Source: Plakobranchus ocellatus
Taxonomy: Eukaryota > Mollusca > Gastropoda > Plakobranchidae
NCBI GenBank assembly: GCA_019648995.1
Contig: BLXT01003738.1
Span: forward strand, 531,515 to 572,211
Direction of reading: 5' to 3'
DNA: 40,697 nt
Shown: positions 22,401 through 35,300 of the stretch, piece after piece
How positions within the stretch are numbered: position 1 is the first letter of the stretch
How the letters are laid out: each line of letters starts with the position of its first letter
Position numbers and translations under genes: made by a program
Notes under the pieces: generated by a model
Database searches by the model: none
What the model saw: the letters and a program-made list of their open reading frames with translations, nothing else
Told to the model about the DNA's origin: nothing

Positions 22401-22988
22401 CAAAGATATCTTTTAAATTTTTTGGGAAAAAAATTAACAACGTAAATAGATATATTTTTTTATCACAATAACTAAGCTTTAGTTTATGAGCTGTGATTCA
22501 GCCATGAGTTTTACTTTATAATGAGAGACACACACTATCCCACAAAACTGTTTCCCCTTTGCACATTATTTATCAGCTATTCTGACATAGACGAGTTTTT
22601 GAGCAATCTAGCATCAATAGAGATTTCCTTGCGTGTATGGATAAAAGTGAGTCTTGCCAAATACAAGTTAAACTTTATTGTGATAATTTCTCGTTCAGGG
22701 TGCCAAACTTTGGAGGTCTACAAGTGTGTGTGTGCAACACTCAGGTTTGATCCTGAATCTGATCAAAAGCCTGAATTAAAAGGTGAATTTTTGCTCTAAA
22801 TTTTAAAATTGTTCATTGCAAAAAAATATAGAAATAAAAGATTTTTTTGAATGAAGAAGAAATGAAATGTTTATTTATAAGGGTTTCCATAGCATTGACA
22901 GAACTCAATTTTTTTTATAATAGAATCTAAATTTTGTTCTAAACAGTTTTCTCTACAATTTCAGATCTCTTCAACATTGAATCAAAAT

Positions 22989-25900
22989 ATGGCCCCTGAA
23001 AGAAAAAATGAGACTAGGTCTAATCTTGTTATTCAAGGATACTCTGGTAAGAGTGTGATAAATCTACAATAGTCGCTAGCAATTAATTTATTGTGGTAAA
23101 ACTCTAGATTACATTTATATAATGCTTATTAATTAATCAATGCTCATTATCTTAATGACCATGTATATCTCTATATCTAGTTGCAAGATCCAAATTTAGA
23201 TTTTGTAATAAAATCGCTTTCTTATTTCAGTGTCTCGAAATGGAAGAAAATTATCCAATTTTAGCATCATTATTAAGATTGACACAGATTCATTTTTTAA
23301 AAAAATAATATAGAACAATAGGAATAGTTTGGTGGAATCTGCTAACAATCGCCGTCATTATAATCTGACTTAATTTAAATACTTTTATTTATTAGTATTA
23401 CAGTTACAGCTTTAATTACTCTTTGTCGCTTTTAAACTGCCTAAGTAATCTTATATTGTTGGTGCATGAAGCACCAACAGTACGAGGACAACTTTAATCC
23501 TGCCAAAAAAAACAAACAAAAAAAAATCTAAGAAGTGAATAGATGTGGATACATAACATCTGGGATGAAACAGATGTAATTAAATTGATTGCACTTGTAT
23601 CAAGCCTCTGAAGTCCCTACTCACAAAGAAGGCACTAGAGATATTTGATATGCCTGCCATTGAAATGATAAATAGGAGTTTTGTTTAGAGAGAGAAAGGG
23701 ACCATCAAAAAAGATCTGACTAATTTCACAATATTTATAAGATTTTTTATTGCCATGAAATGTCTCAAATTTTATTACAGAATTCATATGTAAAATATAA
23801 AAAAAAATTGATGACAAATCTCACAGTACTCAGGTCTTTTGATTTTCATAAAATATCTCCTTTTTTGGAAAGCTAGACATGCAAGCAAATATAGCTATGA
23901 TATGTTAATTAATATATATATTATCTCTGAATAGTCTTGCAGGTGAAAGCAAGTGAGAGGAGTCGAGCCTGTCATTACTTATACCTGAAGGAACATTTCT
24001 CGCCCCACCAAACCACAGAGTGGCCACAAGGGAGAACTTTGGAAGTCCACAACATACCTCCTTACTGCACCCAAGTAAGGGATTTATCGATAATTTTTAG
24101 TGGAACTCAAATGCAGCTCTGATAGGTTTAAAGCTGGTCTCAGAAGAATTAACTACTTTCTATAAAGTATCCAGATGCAAACTTGCCAACTTGTACACGA
24201 TTGCGTATTCCTTATACATAAATTGAAAAAACACACAAATGCGTGGCAAAAGATTTTGATATGCCTTTTCCTCAAAGAAAAAGTCTGCCAGCTTGTGGCT
24301 GTAAGATTATTCAGGCCTAACCAAATTATGTGTTAAATATAATAATAAGGGAAAGAGCATGATTTATCTATTGTACTTTTTATTTAGCGTGTATATACTT
24401 ATTACGTTTTTGGTTGAGAATAAGCAAAGTAGGTCTGTTCTACCATCGTAGTATGCAAAACCAATTGCAAGGCTTGGCAAGTCTATCATATTCTTTGAAT
24501 GCTTTTGTGTTTTAAAATAGACGGCATGATATTCTGTTTGAATGATAGGCCATCTTTTCAAAATCAGCATCCCCACAGTGCGAGCAAACACAAATTTCAT
24601 ATTTCCCAATTCTGTGCTTTTGACAAGGCCTCATTTTGAGAGATGACATCTCTTACTAATTAATGACCGATATGCTATTGAACCTTGAATTAAAAGCAAA
24701 TTTTTTACATCCATCAAAAACAAAATAAAAAAATTAATGACATTATTATATAGCAATAATGTAGAGTCAATCTGCTTTGTAAGACAAACTATGTTTGAAT
24801 AATTAATAAATGTGATTTATCAGGAAAAAATAGTAAATAAGTTTGGGAATCCCTAAGTAAATGTAATTCAAAATATCAGAATTTAAAATTGTATCTGTAG
24901 GCTTTCAACATAATTAAAGATGTTGAAATATTATCATTGAAAAACTCCCTGCATGGCTGATTGGAAAATTAGGATCAGTTATTTTTGCACTTGAAAGAGC
25001 AAAATTTTTAAAATTTCATTCATGTTGTCACAAAAATAAACCAGACCATCATATTTTTCATACCATTTAAGGATAATGTGCGAAAGCTCTTCAAAGAGTG
25101 TGGAGAAATAATGCGAATATACCTTCAACCGAAACCCACTGCTATGCCTTTGAAAGCCAGTCTTATACTTTCATCAGACAAGCAAATCAAAGTAAGTAAA
25201 AAAAAAAGATTGTGTGCTTCATGTAAATACTTACAACATGGAATCTGTTAGTGGACAATTCAGTGTTTTGAATTTTCTTGTGAAGGAAAATTCACTGGAA
25301 CTGTGATCTGAATAAATGGAGACAGGGAAAAATATTGGGGAATGCCGACTTCCAGTTTTTTATGTTAACACACATTTCAATACTATGTACATGTACATGC
25401 ATTCAGTTGCTGCCAGCTCATTCTACTCTTCAAATGATCAGGATAAATTTTTTTCCTGAAACTCAGGGTTTTCATTATGAGAAAATGACATTTTTTTTAT
25501 TTTTTGTAAATAATTTCAACTTGATTTTATCAAAATAATTCATATCAGTTTTGCTTTTTCATTGCTTTTCCTTAGTGTTTTAATTTTGTTTAATTTATGA
25601 CTCTCTTGTTCGGCTCATATCTCTTCAAATTAAAATCAAAGCATGTTATATGTTCTTCTTGATATACAACAGAATGTTACTGTTGCATATGTGGTCTTCA
25701 GAAAAGCAGGGGGAGTAAAAAATGCCTGCAAACTTGCCTTTGACACAGAGAGACTCTTATCAGACAAAGATGCCCCATTAGTTTCAGGTTTGCGAGGTAA
25801 GTAAAGCCTAAGCTATTTGTGAGCTTGAAGCCTGTTTAAAGGAATCTTGCACAAACTTCTTTTTCTACATATTTAAGAATAATGATACATTGTATGAGTC

Positions 25901-28900
25901 CTTTTTGTGAACTTAACATAACTGGAAAATGCTCATTGAGCTATGTTGAATTTGTGAAAAAATGTAAAGGTTGCAAATTAAAAAAAAAAATTGTTTTGAA
26001 GTAGAAAAAAAGCACTTTCAATGCCTTATTGATTTTGGAGGCATTCAACATGATAGAACTGGGCTTGAGACATATGGTAAGTGAAAATATATTTGTTGAA
26101 ATTTTATTGACATTATAAACTCAAAAGCTTACGCACTACGAGCCATCTTACCTTTTGCGTGGATGACTCAATCTTGTCAAAATATGTCCTGGCTTTTGTC
26201 AAATAGATCAGTCATATGTTTTATAAATATCATATTGTTTATAAACCTATGTTTTAAAGTTAGTTTGATGAAGATGTTTAAAATATTATTGATAGAAGGT
26301 AAGCCCTTGAGGGGTTGATGAGTTGCAAGCAATGAAATAATCATGAATTTTCAAATACACAAGGAGGGAAATATACACAATTAAAATGTGGAATAAAGAT
26401 TGAATAATTATAATACTGTTTTGCATGTTTTGGCAAGCGTAAAGCTAAAGATACCCCTTAAAATGATGTTAAAGGTGTAAGGGGACAACTTTTGGCGATT
26501 TTCAGGACTTTTTCAAAACAAAACCCAGAACATAGTACCATTTGATGCAAATTTTCTTGGTCTCCACAAATGACACACTCTCAGTACACTACAAGGACCA
26601 TTCAAGTCAAGTTTTATGGTATTGCTTTTTAAATTCTGACTCACAGCTGCAGCTCAACCCTCTGCAAACCTCCTCAAGATAACTTAATTCAAGCTGAGGA
26701 AATGTTTTGTCAAAAAAATACCAACTCAGTTGAATTGGAACCTAATTGGGTTTAGTTACTAACACATTATCAATTTTTTTCACCTGTCCCTAGCATACAT
26801 CAGTGAATACAAAGCTATACCAGATGTAAAGGCTATGGAAGAGCAAGCAGAGGCTTACCTGGCAGAATATTACAAGAGGAAAGATGAGGTATCAAAAGTT
26901 GTCCTCTTTACTGTGGAATAGAGTCCTTGTTCTGAATTACCCAACAAAATAGATTTTTACTGTATTTGTGACCTTATGCAAAAATGTGAAGATCACACAG
27001 CTGTTCAGAAATGTAATTGTCTTGTAAGGTTTGACACTGCTTGAAAAAGCTGTAGTTGGTGATCACAGGGGAGCATGACACCAATATTTTCCTGCAAAAT
27101 GTCTTATTTTGTGGCAACATTAAACATGTCTTGCAAGTTTTGACACTGTTTGGAAGCTAGAGTTGATGATCTCAGAGAAGAATGAAACCAATATTTCCCT
27201 GCAAAATGTCTTATTTTGTGGCAACATTAAACATGTCTTGCAAGTTTTGACACTGTTTGGAAGCTAGAGTTGATAATCTCAGAGAAGAATGAAACCAATA
27301 TTTTCCTGCAAAATGTCTTATTTTGTGGCAATATCAAACATGTCTTGCAAGTTTTGACACTGTTTGGAAGCTAGAGTTGATGATCTCAGAGAAGAATGAA
27401 ACCAATATTTTCCTGCAAAATATCTCATTTTGTGGTGACATGAAACATGTCTTGAGACCAGTCCAAGTGACACAGAAATCGCAAATCATTATTACAACCA
27501 GAAACTGCATGTAATAATGGCTTTGTGCCAAGATAAGAAGAAAAAAAAAGACTTAAATTCTTTTTTTCTCAAGTAATTGAGCACCAACATGGATTATGAT
27601 TCTTGTAGATTAATCAAAGCTTAAAAGCTTAGGCAACAGTCCATTGTATACAAGTTAAGTTCTGCATTGTTGGGATGTTGAAGATTGTGGGAAGAGAGTA
27701 ATTGATTCATGACTCACTGTTAATTTTTCAATGGTCAAATCACATAAATCCCCTCCTGTTACGTGATGGGTCTTAGTGGTAAACTAACATAACCTTATGT
27801 TTCAGTTTCACTAGCAATCACTCTTTTAGCCATAAGATCTTTTCTTTTTAATTGAACTATCCAATCCACATCTACCCTCAAACTTGTCTTGTGAGAGAAG
27901 AAAGAAACAATTTTGCATTAACAGCTTTCTTCAAAGAAGAACCGAAAATAGGGAAACAAGAAGATGGCTAAGATGGCTACCAAATTTGACCTCCCAAGCC
28001 ATGGATCAGTGAGAGACGAGGGGAGAACACCGTGTCCCGATGTCATGATTCAGTGTGCAGACAAATCAAAGTCAATGAGTGCACAGTATTGATAATGGGG
28101 TCACACATAATTATTTTTACTTCAACTATTTCAAATGGTTAGTGCTCTTTAACTCTCACTGTGCTTGCAGGTAAATTTATTGTCAAATCCTTTCACTCCC
28201 ACTCTGCCTAAACAAATTAAAGAGCGTTTATCGTCAGTGTGAAGTCTATGGACGATACTGTTTTATATTTTGCTGCAGCAGCACTGTAGGCAAGCTCCTC
28301 TAAATCAGACAGTGCCAAACTGGCAAGCATGAGAGATTCCAAATTTCTGGCAACTACACTTTTGTAGTGACACTTCATATTAATTATATTTATGGGGTTG
28401 AAATATTTATTTATGGTTTAAGCGTTCACCAGTGAGGTTGCCTATTGTTCTGATTTTGATCATAGGCATTTGTTGCAGCAAGTTTTCAATATTGTATTTT
28501 CTCAATATACAGGAAGTAAAAAGGGAGAAAGAAATGGAAGGTGTACCTGATGAAGATGGATTTATAAAAGTCACACGGTATGGCAAGAACAAAGGAAGCA
28601 AAAGAACGGAGGAGAACGAGAGGAAAGCTAAAGAAAAAATGCGCATGAAAAAGAAGAAAACTGTAAGTAATTCTAACTAATCTTTATTTTTCATTATTAT
28701 GGAAATGTGGTTCATATGTCTTATGCTATGAATCTTAAGTTTTATATTTTCTAAGCTCTTTAGTAATTTATGGCGGATAAAGAGAAAGCAGTATGATATA
28801 TTGAATTCTTAATGCTTAGGAAGAAAGATGATATCCAATATCACTTTTTTTATTACTTTTGTATTTTCATGAAAGGCAGTAAGCTTCAAAAAGTTATCAT

Positions 28901-30344
28901 ATATGCTGAGAATTTGTGTAAGTACTTGCATGACTTTTTGAAATGTGTTGTCTTTTTGCTGGAATATCAATCAAAGACAAGTGCATTGATATTTATGATG
29001 ATGAATAGTTTACTCTGTTATATTTTGATCTTCCCTCTATGTTCTGCGTCACAAATAAGTTGATGTATATGATTAATAAATTGCTCAAAATCATTCATAC
29101 GTGGAAATTTATTCTATTTTTTTTTTGTGTCAAATAAACAGGAACTGAAAGACTTCTACACGTCACAATTCAGGGAAACAAAAAGACAACGTAAGTATTT
29201 AGAATGGATCTGTTTTAGTGGATTTGCCTACACGTAGTATGTTGTTTTAATCCTCTACACAGGGGATGAGGAAATGCACCTACAAGCGAACACGATAGAG
29301 TTGAACATGATCCTCAAAATTATGAAATTGTCAAACTACGCCGTTTTTCCATGTAAAGTCCTTCTTTGTGACCTGATACGCTCTGCTGTTTAGTCACTCT
29401 TTCACACTGTTGACAGATTTATGAAACTATTTAGTCTCCAATGGTACCAAATACATTAGAATCTGATCATATGACAGACAATGTCAATAACCACCTTTCT
29501 GGTTATCATTGGCTGTTTTAGTGCCTGAAAACTAAATCTAATGAATGCCTTGATCATTAAATTGGTTCCAGGATTTATTTAATTTGAACTCAATACATGT
29601 GTCAATTTACACACTATAATATAGAATACAAAGTGTGTGTGTGTGTGAGAGAGAAATTGTCACACCTATTCCACATTTGCCTAAATCAATTTTTGGGGCA
29701 GTTTTTTTTGTGTTTTACTTTATATAATAATACTCTCCAGCCTTTTCTGCACCTTCTTAAAAAATTATTGATTAGTTTCATTTCCTGTAATCCATGTTTT
29801 TTACATGAAACCCACATTTACCCAAGTATCATAGAATGTGTGGTGATACAGTTTTGCTTAATTTTCTAAAAATCACCAAAAATGACTTAGGCAAAAGTGG
29901 AATGAGCGTGACAAAACATTTTTTTATGAAAATCTTAGCCAAAGAAATGCTAGTCTTTTTTTTTTTTTTGTCACATATTTTCTTAACTTTATCCAGTTTG
30001 TTAATTGTAGGGAAAATTCCCATCTTAATATCTGTCCAGTGATTTTCATCTGAAACTAAAAAAAAACAAAAAACAAAAAAACAGACCAAAATACACACAT
30101 GCACTCACTTTCTCTGTATAGTGAGAAATTCATTTCTGGCCATTTGTTTAGTTTGGTAAATAAATTTCTTATGAATTCAACACCAAGTTTCCAAATCATA
30201 GTATTCTAGATGACTTTGTTAATTTTTTTGTGTGATTCCAATTTTCTTTTTTTGCCAGACATATTGGAGTTGCAGGCAAAATTTGAGGAGGACAAAAAGA
30301 AAATAAAAGATATGAAAGCTGCTAGAAAGTTTAGACCATACTAA
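22989..30344 (+). CDS. RRP7A: Ribosomal RNA-processing protein 7 homolog A, 8 coding exons, 273 aa
   Basis: Coding exons: 22989-23046, 23935-24074, 25072-25191, 25673-25796, 26794-26888, 28513-28662, 29142-29190, 30259-30344, all joined in frame at GT/AG borders. The protein opens MAPERKNETRSNLVIQGYS. HYLYLKEH and TLEVHNIPPYCTQ (residues ~34-66) start the RRM-like domain, and NVTVAYVVFRKAGGVKNACK (~107-126) follows. EGVPDEDGFIKVTRYG (~188-203) and a basic coiled tail end in the diagnostic KFRPY (269-273). Vertebrate RRP7A is about 280 aa. In the nucleolus it works with the small-subunit processome in pre-18S rRNA maturation. Exon 2 is called from 23935 because the alternative acceptor 8 bases on breaks the frame. 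An acceptor-like TTTCAG at 22964 suggests an upstream 5' UTR exon. AATAAA follows the stop by 20 bases. Confidence 0.96.
23605..23685 (+). repeat. Coding-like dispersed repeat, copy 1
   Basis: It lies in RRP7A intron 1. It is alignable to the - strand of 38974-39065: both contain TATCAA, CTCTGA, CACAAAGAAGGCACT (15 identical bases), TTTGATA and GCCTGCCAT in the same order and spacing. This copy translates as IKPLKSLLTKKALEIFD then MPAIEMINR before a stop; the other gives IKSLSFLSTKKALQSFD then RPAINIITK. I do not recognise the family. Confidence 0.65.
27020..27455. repeat. Minisatellite of four 107-109-bp units
   Basis: TTGACACT occurs at 27031, 27140, 27247 and 27354, giving periods of 109, 107 and 107. 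Units 2 to 4 are nearly identical (GTTTGGAAGCTAGAGTTGAT, GAAGAATGAAACCAATATTT, CCTGCAAAATGTCTTATTTT). Unit 1 is more diverged. The array lies in RRP7A intron 5. The period is not a multiple of three and no protein role is implied. Confidence 0.95.
29633..29654. repeat. (GT)n(GA)n microsatellite
   Basis: Seven GT units run into four GA units within RRP7A intron 7. Confidence 0.9.
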
Positions 30345-30364
30345 CTTAGACAACCTTAGAGGAC

Positions 30365-30370
30365 AATAAA
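30365..30370 (+). terminator. Poly(A) signal of RRP7A
   Basis: AATAAA begins 21 bases after the RRP7A stop codon (TAA, 30342-30344). That implies a very short 3' UTR. It is the first canonical hexamer after the stop. Confidence 0.7.
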
Positions 30371-31284
30371 AATTGGTGAAAAATATCCAGCCAGTTGGTT
30401 TTTTGAATTTTATTATATTTTTTTATCTGTTCTCTGTATCATTGTCTTGAGACCAGCAGTCCACACAAATTGATATCACAGACGACAGTTCCTGTAAAAT
30501 AATTATATTACTGATTTAAAAGGTCTACTTGCATGGAGTCATAACAGACCAGATCTATTGCTTGCAGCAGGTGATACAAAAATTCCAATAGAAATATAGA
30601 TAAAGTGAAGAAAGCTAATCTATTTACAGCCCTCTAGCAAAACACAGGAAGGGCGGACAAGCAGGAGATCTAGGGCAGTACAAACTTTTCTAGGGAGCAT
30701 AGGGTGCTCATCTTCAGAAATAAGATTTCAAAATAGAAAGCATTTTAAAGTTTATAGTATTTTTTTAGTAGGCGTATTGAAGTGGATTTAATTTCTTTGT
30801 ACTGAAAAGCAGTAGAGTTTGACTGGAATTAGCTCTAGGTGGATTTTATAAATGTTTGTTTGTATGCCCTTTTAAAAATAGATTTTGGTTTTTCCAAGCT
30901 GTCATGAAACCTATTATCCTGCAGATGCCATAAACCATGATTTTTGTGGAATCACCATTCCTGAGATTTCAATGTCATTTATTGCCTTTCAATTCATTTT
31001 GTTATGAACTTCAGCTTACAATCAGCATAAATGTAACTTACATAGTTATTGAACTTATTGAGTGATTGTTGTCTTGAATACACAATGATTCAATCATTTA
31101 CATCACATATATACACATATGGAAGATCCAAGGTCAAGGTTGATTTGTTTTATTTGCAGCAAACAAAATATTACAATAATACTTAAACAATGTGTAAACC
31201 ATAATATTATTCAAGAATGTTTGAAACATGATGCTTTCAAATACGATGGATATATACATATGTGTGAATTCTATGATGCCATAA

Positions 31285-31375
31285 AGCAAAAGCAGAGCTG
31301 GAGATTGAACCTGCAACCTTTCTACTGGTACTGGTAGATAACCTAGTACCTTATTTGAGCAAGCCCTACCCCTTG
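31285..31375 (-). repeat. tRNA-derived SINE fragment
   Basis: On the - strand GCTTGCTCAAATAAGGTACT (A-box region, degenerate) is followed by ACCAGTACCAG and GGTTGCAGGTTCAATCTCC, which contains a good B box (GGTTCAATCTC) at the expected distance. No functional tRNA fold is evident. Confidence 0.45.
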
Positions 31376-31719
31376 ATAATTCACACTGCATTTTAGAAAA
31401 TCAGTTGACATATTCTTTTTAAAAGTCTGACCTTAAAACTGTTTCTTTTCACATTTCAAAAAATTTGATTTTCACAGTTAAAATTTCAATTTAAAATATC
31501 GAAAACAATTTTGCAAATTTGTTTATTGCTAGCTATAAGTTCTCTAAATTATATTCCAAGTTGTTGCATGTCTTTTTGACAGAAAACCAAGAAGTGACAA
31601 CTGGCACTGTTTTAAATTTACAAACTAATAAAGACTTAAAATGCCTGAAGTAAAACACACGACAAAGCCTATCTACTGTCACTGGACTAATTTGAGTTAC
31701 AATGCTTGTTAACTATTTG

Positions 31720-31843
31720 GTGGTCTCCGACTTTTTAACCCCTGAACAGACTGTGCACCAGTAGGGAGGTTCAAATTTAACTCATGAAAAAAGGCCCTGC
31801 AAATTTAAGGTTTACTTCACTAACCACCAAGCCACTGAAACCC
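31720..31843 (-). repeat. tRNA-derived SINE relic
   Basis: On the - strand from 31843 the sequence reads GGGTTTCAGTGGCTTGGTGG and TTAGTGAAGT, an A-box-bearing tRNA-like head. It continues through GAGTTAAATTTGAACC (decayed B box) into a body with GTTCAGGGG and GGAGACCACC. The head closely resembles molluscan SINE heads (cagtggcttggtggttag type) as I remember them; the B box is mutated. Confidence 0.5.
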
Positions 31844-32174
31844 ACATTTGTCCAAACAATCTTAAAAACTAACAAGTACTTTAAATTTTTTGACAAGCGA
31901 GTCAAGTTTTCGGACCATAATAGGCAGAAATTCAAAGAAGACCTGAATAAAGCCACTGTATTCCACTTTTCACTTAGCAATAAGCTACACTGCTAGGTGC
32001 AAGTAAAAACAAACAAAAAAATCTTCCACAGATCTCAAGTTGCTTTATCCTCAATTACTTGTTCATTCAAAAAAAAAAAAAAAATTCAAATGTATTTGTC
32101 TTTAATTTTACACAATCATCTCCCTCTGCTTACTATCTGCAACACACTGTAAAACAACAGTGAATTTAACACAT

Positions 32175-32180
32175 TTTATT
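32175..32180 (-). terminator. Candidate poly(A) signal of INTS15
   Basis: AATAAA on the - strand, about 150 bases after the INTS15 stop codon (32331-32329), is a canonical hexamer downstream of the last exon. Confidence 0.55.
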
Positions 32181-32328
32181 TTTGGGTGATGTTTGACTCT
32201 GAGTTCAACAGAAAACAAATTGTCTCTACATTATAATCATAGCACCCATCAATTAGGAAATGTCAGGAGGGACCCCTCTCTTCACAAGCTTTCAAATTAC
32301 GCCATCACTTGGTGAGACTAAGTAGGTG

Positions 32329-35300
32329 TTAACTAGGAGTACTGTACGATGAACTTGATTGCAACTGCTGCCTCAAAACCATAGAGAGCAATCTGAAGTG
32401 AAAGAAGGTTAAAAAAAAAGTCATTGTAAACTTGGTTAGCTTGTATGCCAAACTGGTCACGAATCTTTTGCCTTGCCTCTGGAATTATTATTGGGACAAA
32501 AAAAAAAAACAAACCCAAGAACAAAAGGAAGAATTTCCTCCCAATTTTGTGGGATTTCTAAAGACACAACCGTGCAGTATTACTGAAAAAGAGGAGAAAA
32601 TATGCGACCCAAGAGAAGATAATTTATAACAGATTTTCAGAGAATGCGACATATATAAATTAAAAAGTGAACAAAATGCAAAATGTTTTCAGAAGATACT
32701 GGAGAAAAATTATTGAATATTTCATGAACGCTTTCTTTTACTTCAAAGCTTAAGCATGGGGGAAAAAGTGATTTTAATGAGTTTTGCAACAATCCAAATG
32801 AGGTCGGCACAGAATATAAAACTTTGCTAAAAATGATTTTTTTCCCATTCTATTATATGCTTTATCCAAAAAAGTTAAAAACCCCATATGTTGGCTCAGA
32901 ATGAACAATTCTAGACACTATCTATTATTTGTCTAACTTATGGAGAGAATCTTCAGACTTGTAATAATTAAAAGAAGTTCAAAAGACAACTTTGACTAAC
33001 TTTGACTGGTCGTTAGACAATGTAGAAAAGTTACTTAAGAAAATAATCACCTATTGTGTGGTAACTTGTGTCTTGCAATTGATTCCATCTCCTTGATTTT
33101 TCCTGTTAAAAAAATTGTTTAAAATGATGCATGGGTGGGTGCAATTTTTATGTGAAAACACACAGATATTTTATGCAATATAAAGCTGTAAACTCTTTCT
33201 TTTATTCATAGAAAACAGGAAACAGTCACAAAGTTGTGTGAAAAAATGCATAGGGCATAAGATATAACTATTCAATAGGTAACATTCCCCCTCCTCCTCT
33301 CTCCTCTTCACTCATCTTTACAGCATATGTTTTTACACAAAGAGGGATGCAACACCCTGTCAATTTCTCTCAGTAAATGGGTTTCTTTTACACTTAAATG
33401 GTGATCACCACCAATTTCAAAGTATGTGTTTAGTCAATGTAGCCCATGTTTAGAGTTTATAGCAGAAAATCTGTCATACTGCTGAGCCAAACATTAAACT
33501 GAGCTGTGCCTTTAACTGGATACTACTGTTTTGAAAAAATAATAAAGAACATGGACACAAAAATGAAACAAATAAACATGACCATCATTAACTTGTACTT
33601 TGTTGGTTGCACAAAAGACACTTTAAACTTTCAAAAACTTAACTTTCTTCAGCTTAGCATGACCCAACCTTTCCATCCAAATCTCTGGTCACCTATTTTT
33701 AAGGCAAATCTACTGAAAGTGAAAGCTTTTCTTTAAAACAAATAATACAATCTAGGCATTTACCCCTGTCTGGAATATATGTCCGCGTTCCTGCAGCCAC
33801 CTGCAGAATCTGAGCCAGTCTCTCTAGAGCAACCCCAATAGCAGAAGACTCCTCTCTGCTGCCATCGTTCCCATCCCTCTGTGGTGGGTAGACAGCGGTC
33901 AGCGTGTGGGTGATGTGAGCCAAATCGCTGGCACTGAGCAGACCAGGGCTGAGATTGACACAAGCTGAGAACATGAGGCTCTGCAGCAAAGCAAGATGGA
34001 GCTTGTCCAGGCAGGCTAACAAGGAGAGCACCTGGGACTGTAATGACCACAGAAAATAAAATAAAGATCGGACAAAGAAAAAAAAAATCCTTAAACTGGT
34101 AGTTGGAGGGTGTAGAGGGGCAGGCTAAAAGAGAGAAAAAAAAAATCATTTGCAAGGCACCAAACAGTTCTTTTATGGTCCAATAGTTGTTTTCAAGTAA
34201 TGAGCAATTATGTTCACGACCAAAAAAAACTTTGACCTTGGCTATGTTACAAAAATGACAACAAATTTTATGGGTATTTATCAGTTGAAATAATAGAAAT
34301 TACATGTCTTGCAACCATTTCAAATGCAAGCAAGAGCCAATTGTACATTTTTTTTACTTTTCAAAAGGTATTTACTTACTAGAATACAGCTTCTTTCGTA
34401 AATTAAAAAAAAAATAAAAAAATTAGGACACATACTATGCAAGGATATTCATTATCATCCAGTGTGAGGCTGAAGAACATCCATGATTATGACTCTATAC
34501 TTCATCCTCTCTTCTGTTGCCCTGATGGTGGCATTGCTTTCTGATGTTTTCAACTATGTGGACAGCCTATCTAAGATTTTTCTTCTTAATTTTCCATTAG
34601 CTCTTTTGCTATTGAATTTTCCTGTGTTATCAAAAGCTCTAGTTTTCCATCCTTTATTATATGACCAAAAAAATTGCCCGCATCTTCCTGATGTTGTCAA
34701 TTAGTTATTTGTCTGTGAGTGCCTCTTTTAGTACATCATTTTTTTTCTTTTAATCAAAGATATTACTTAGGATTTTTTTTAAAAGTGTCTATTTAGCAGG
34801 CCTATTAAATACTTCTATCGGAGAAGCTCGTCCTGGACAGCAGAAAAATCTCTAAATTACAGGGTGAGTTGAAACAACTTGCAAACTGCCTCTCTGCCAA
34901 AGTTCTATATTTTTAGCAAACCTTAGATATTTTAAAGTTTTATAAAAGTACATTCCTGTGATCCTAAAACCTAATGTATGAAGTACAACTAAACTCAACC
35001 ATTAAAAAAAAAATGCTCACTTTAATTCATGATCTTTTAACATTTGCCTAAATTCTCCTTTTACATTGTTAAAAGATTCCAAATTTTAAAATGATTTATT
35101 TTAAATTTGCTTATGGAAATGAACATCTTTCTATGAATGTATAAATATTAAATTTCTCTCTCTCTCTCACCACTAAAGATCTACTGATCTAAGCTTAAGC
35201 CTATTTGTTGGAAAAAAAAATGCATCATTTCATTACAACACTATAAATCCTATCATACTTCATAGGAAAATAAGCAGCCTACCTGGATCGAATCTGCATT

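Larger units (their letters stand above)
18060..22964. other. Intergenic region between divergent NAT9 and RRP7A
   Basis: This interval of about 4.9 kb should contain both promoters and 5' non-coding exons, since both first coding exons are preceded by an apparent acceptor. I could not identify TATA elements or the upstream exons. It holds a non-LTR relic (18395-18760), a MITE (19131-19488) and many TCTAGA/AGATCT words (19230-19260, 20090-20230). Open frames of 74-128 codons at 20098-20322, 21345-21731 and 22521-22799 (+) show no recognisable protein features and are probably chance. Confidence 0.6.
30371..32328. other. Spacer between the convergent RRP7A and INTS15 3' ends
   Basis: No gene is seen. 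It holds the INTS15 3' UTR signal, two tRNA-derived SINE fragments (31285-31375 and 31720-31843) and AT-rich sequence. Open frames of up to 85 codons near 31119-31391 overlap a SINE and show no protein features. Confidence 0.6.

Noticed and set aside
22521..22799. Possible upstream coding exon of RRP7A
   Set aside because: The RRP7A start at 22989 already gives the expected N-terminus, and the frame has no similarity that I can recognise.
24364..24609. 81-codon open frame on the - strand in RRP7A intron 2
   Set aside because: It has no recognisable motif, splice partners or repeat counterpart. It could be a transposon scrap, but I cannot support a call.
28432..28680. Separate small + strand gene starting at 28432
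   Set aside because: It is RRP7A exon 6 (28513-28662) with intron read-through on both sides.
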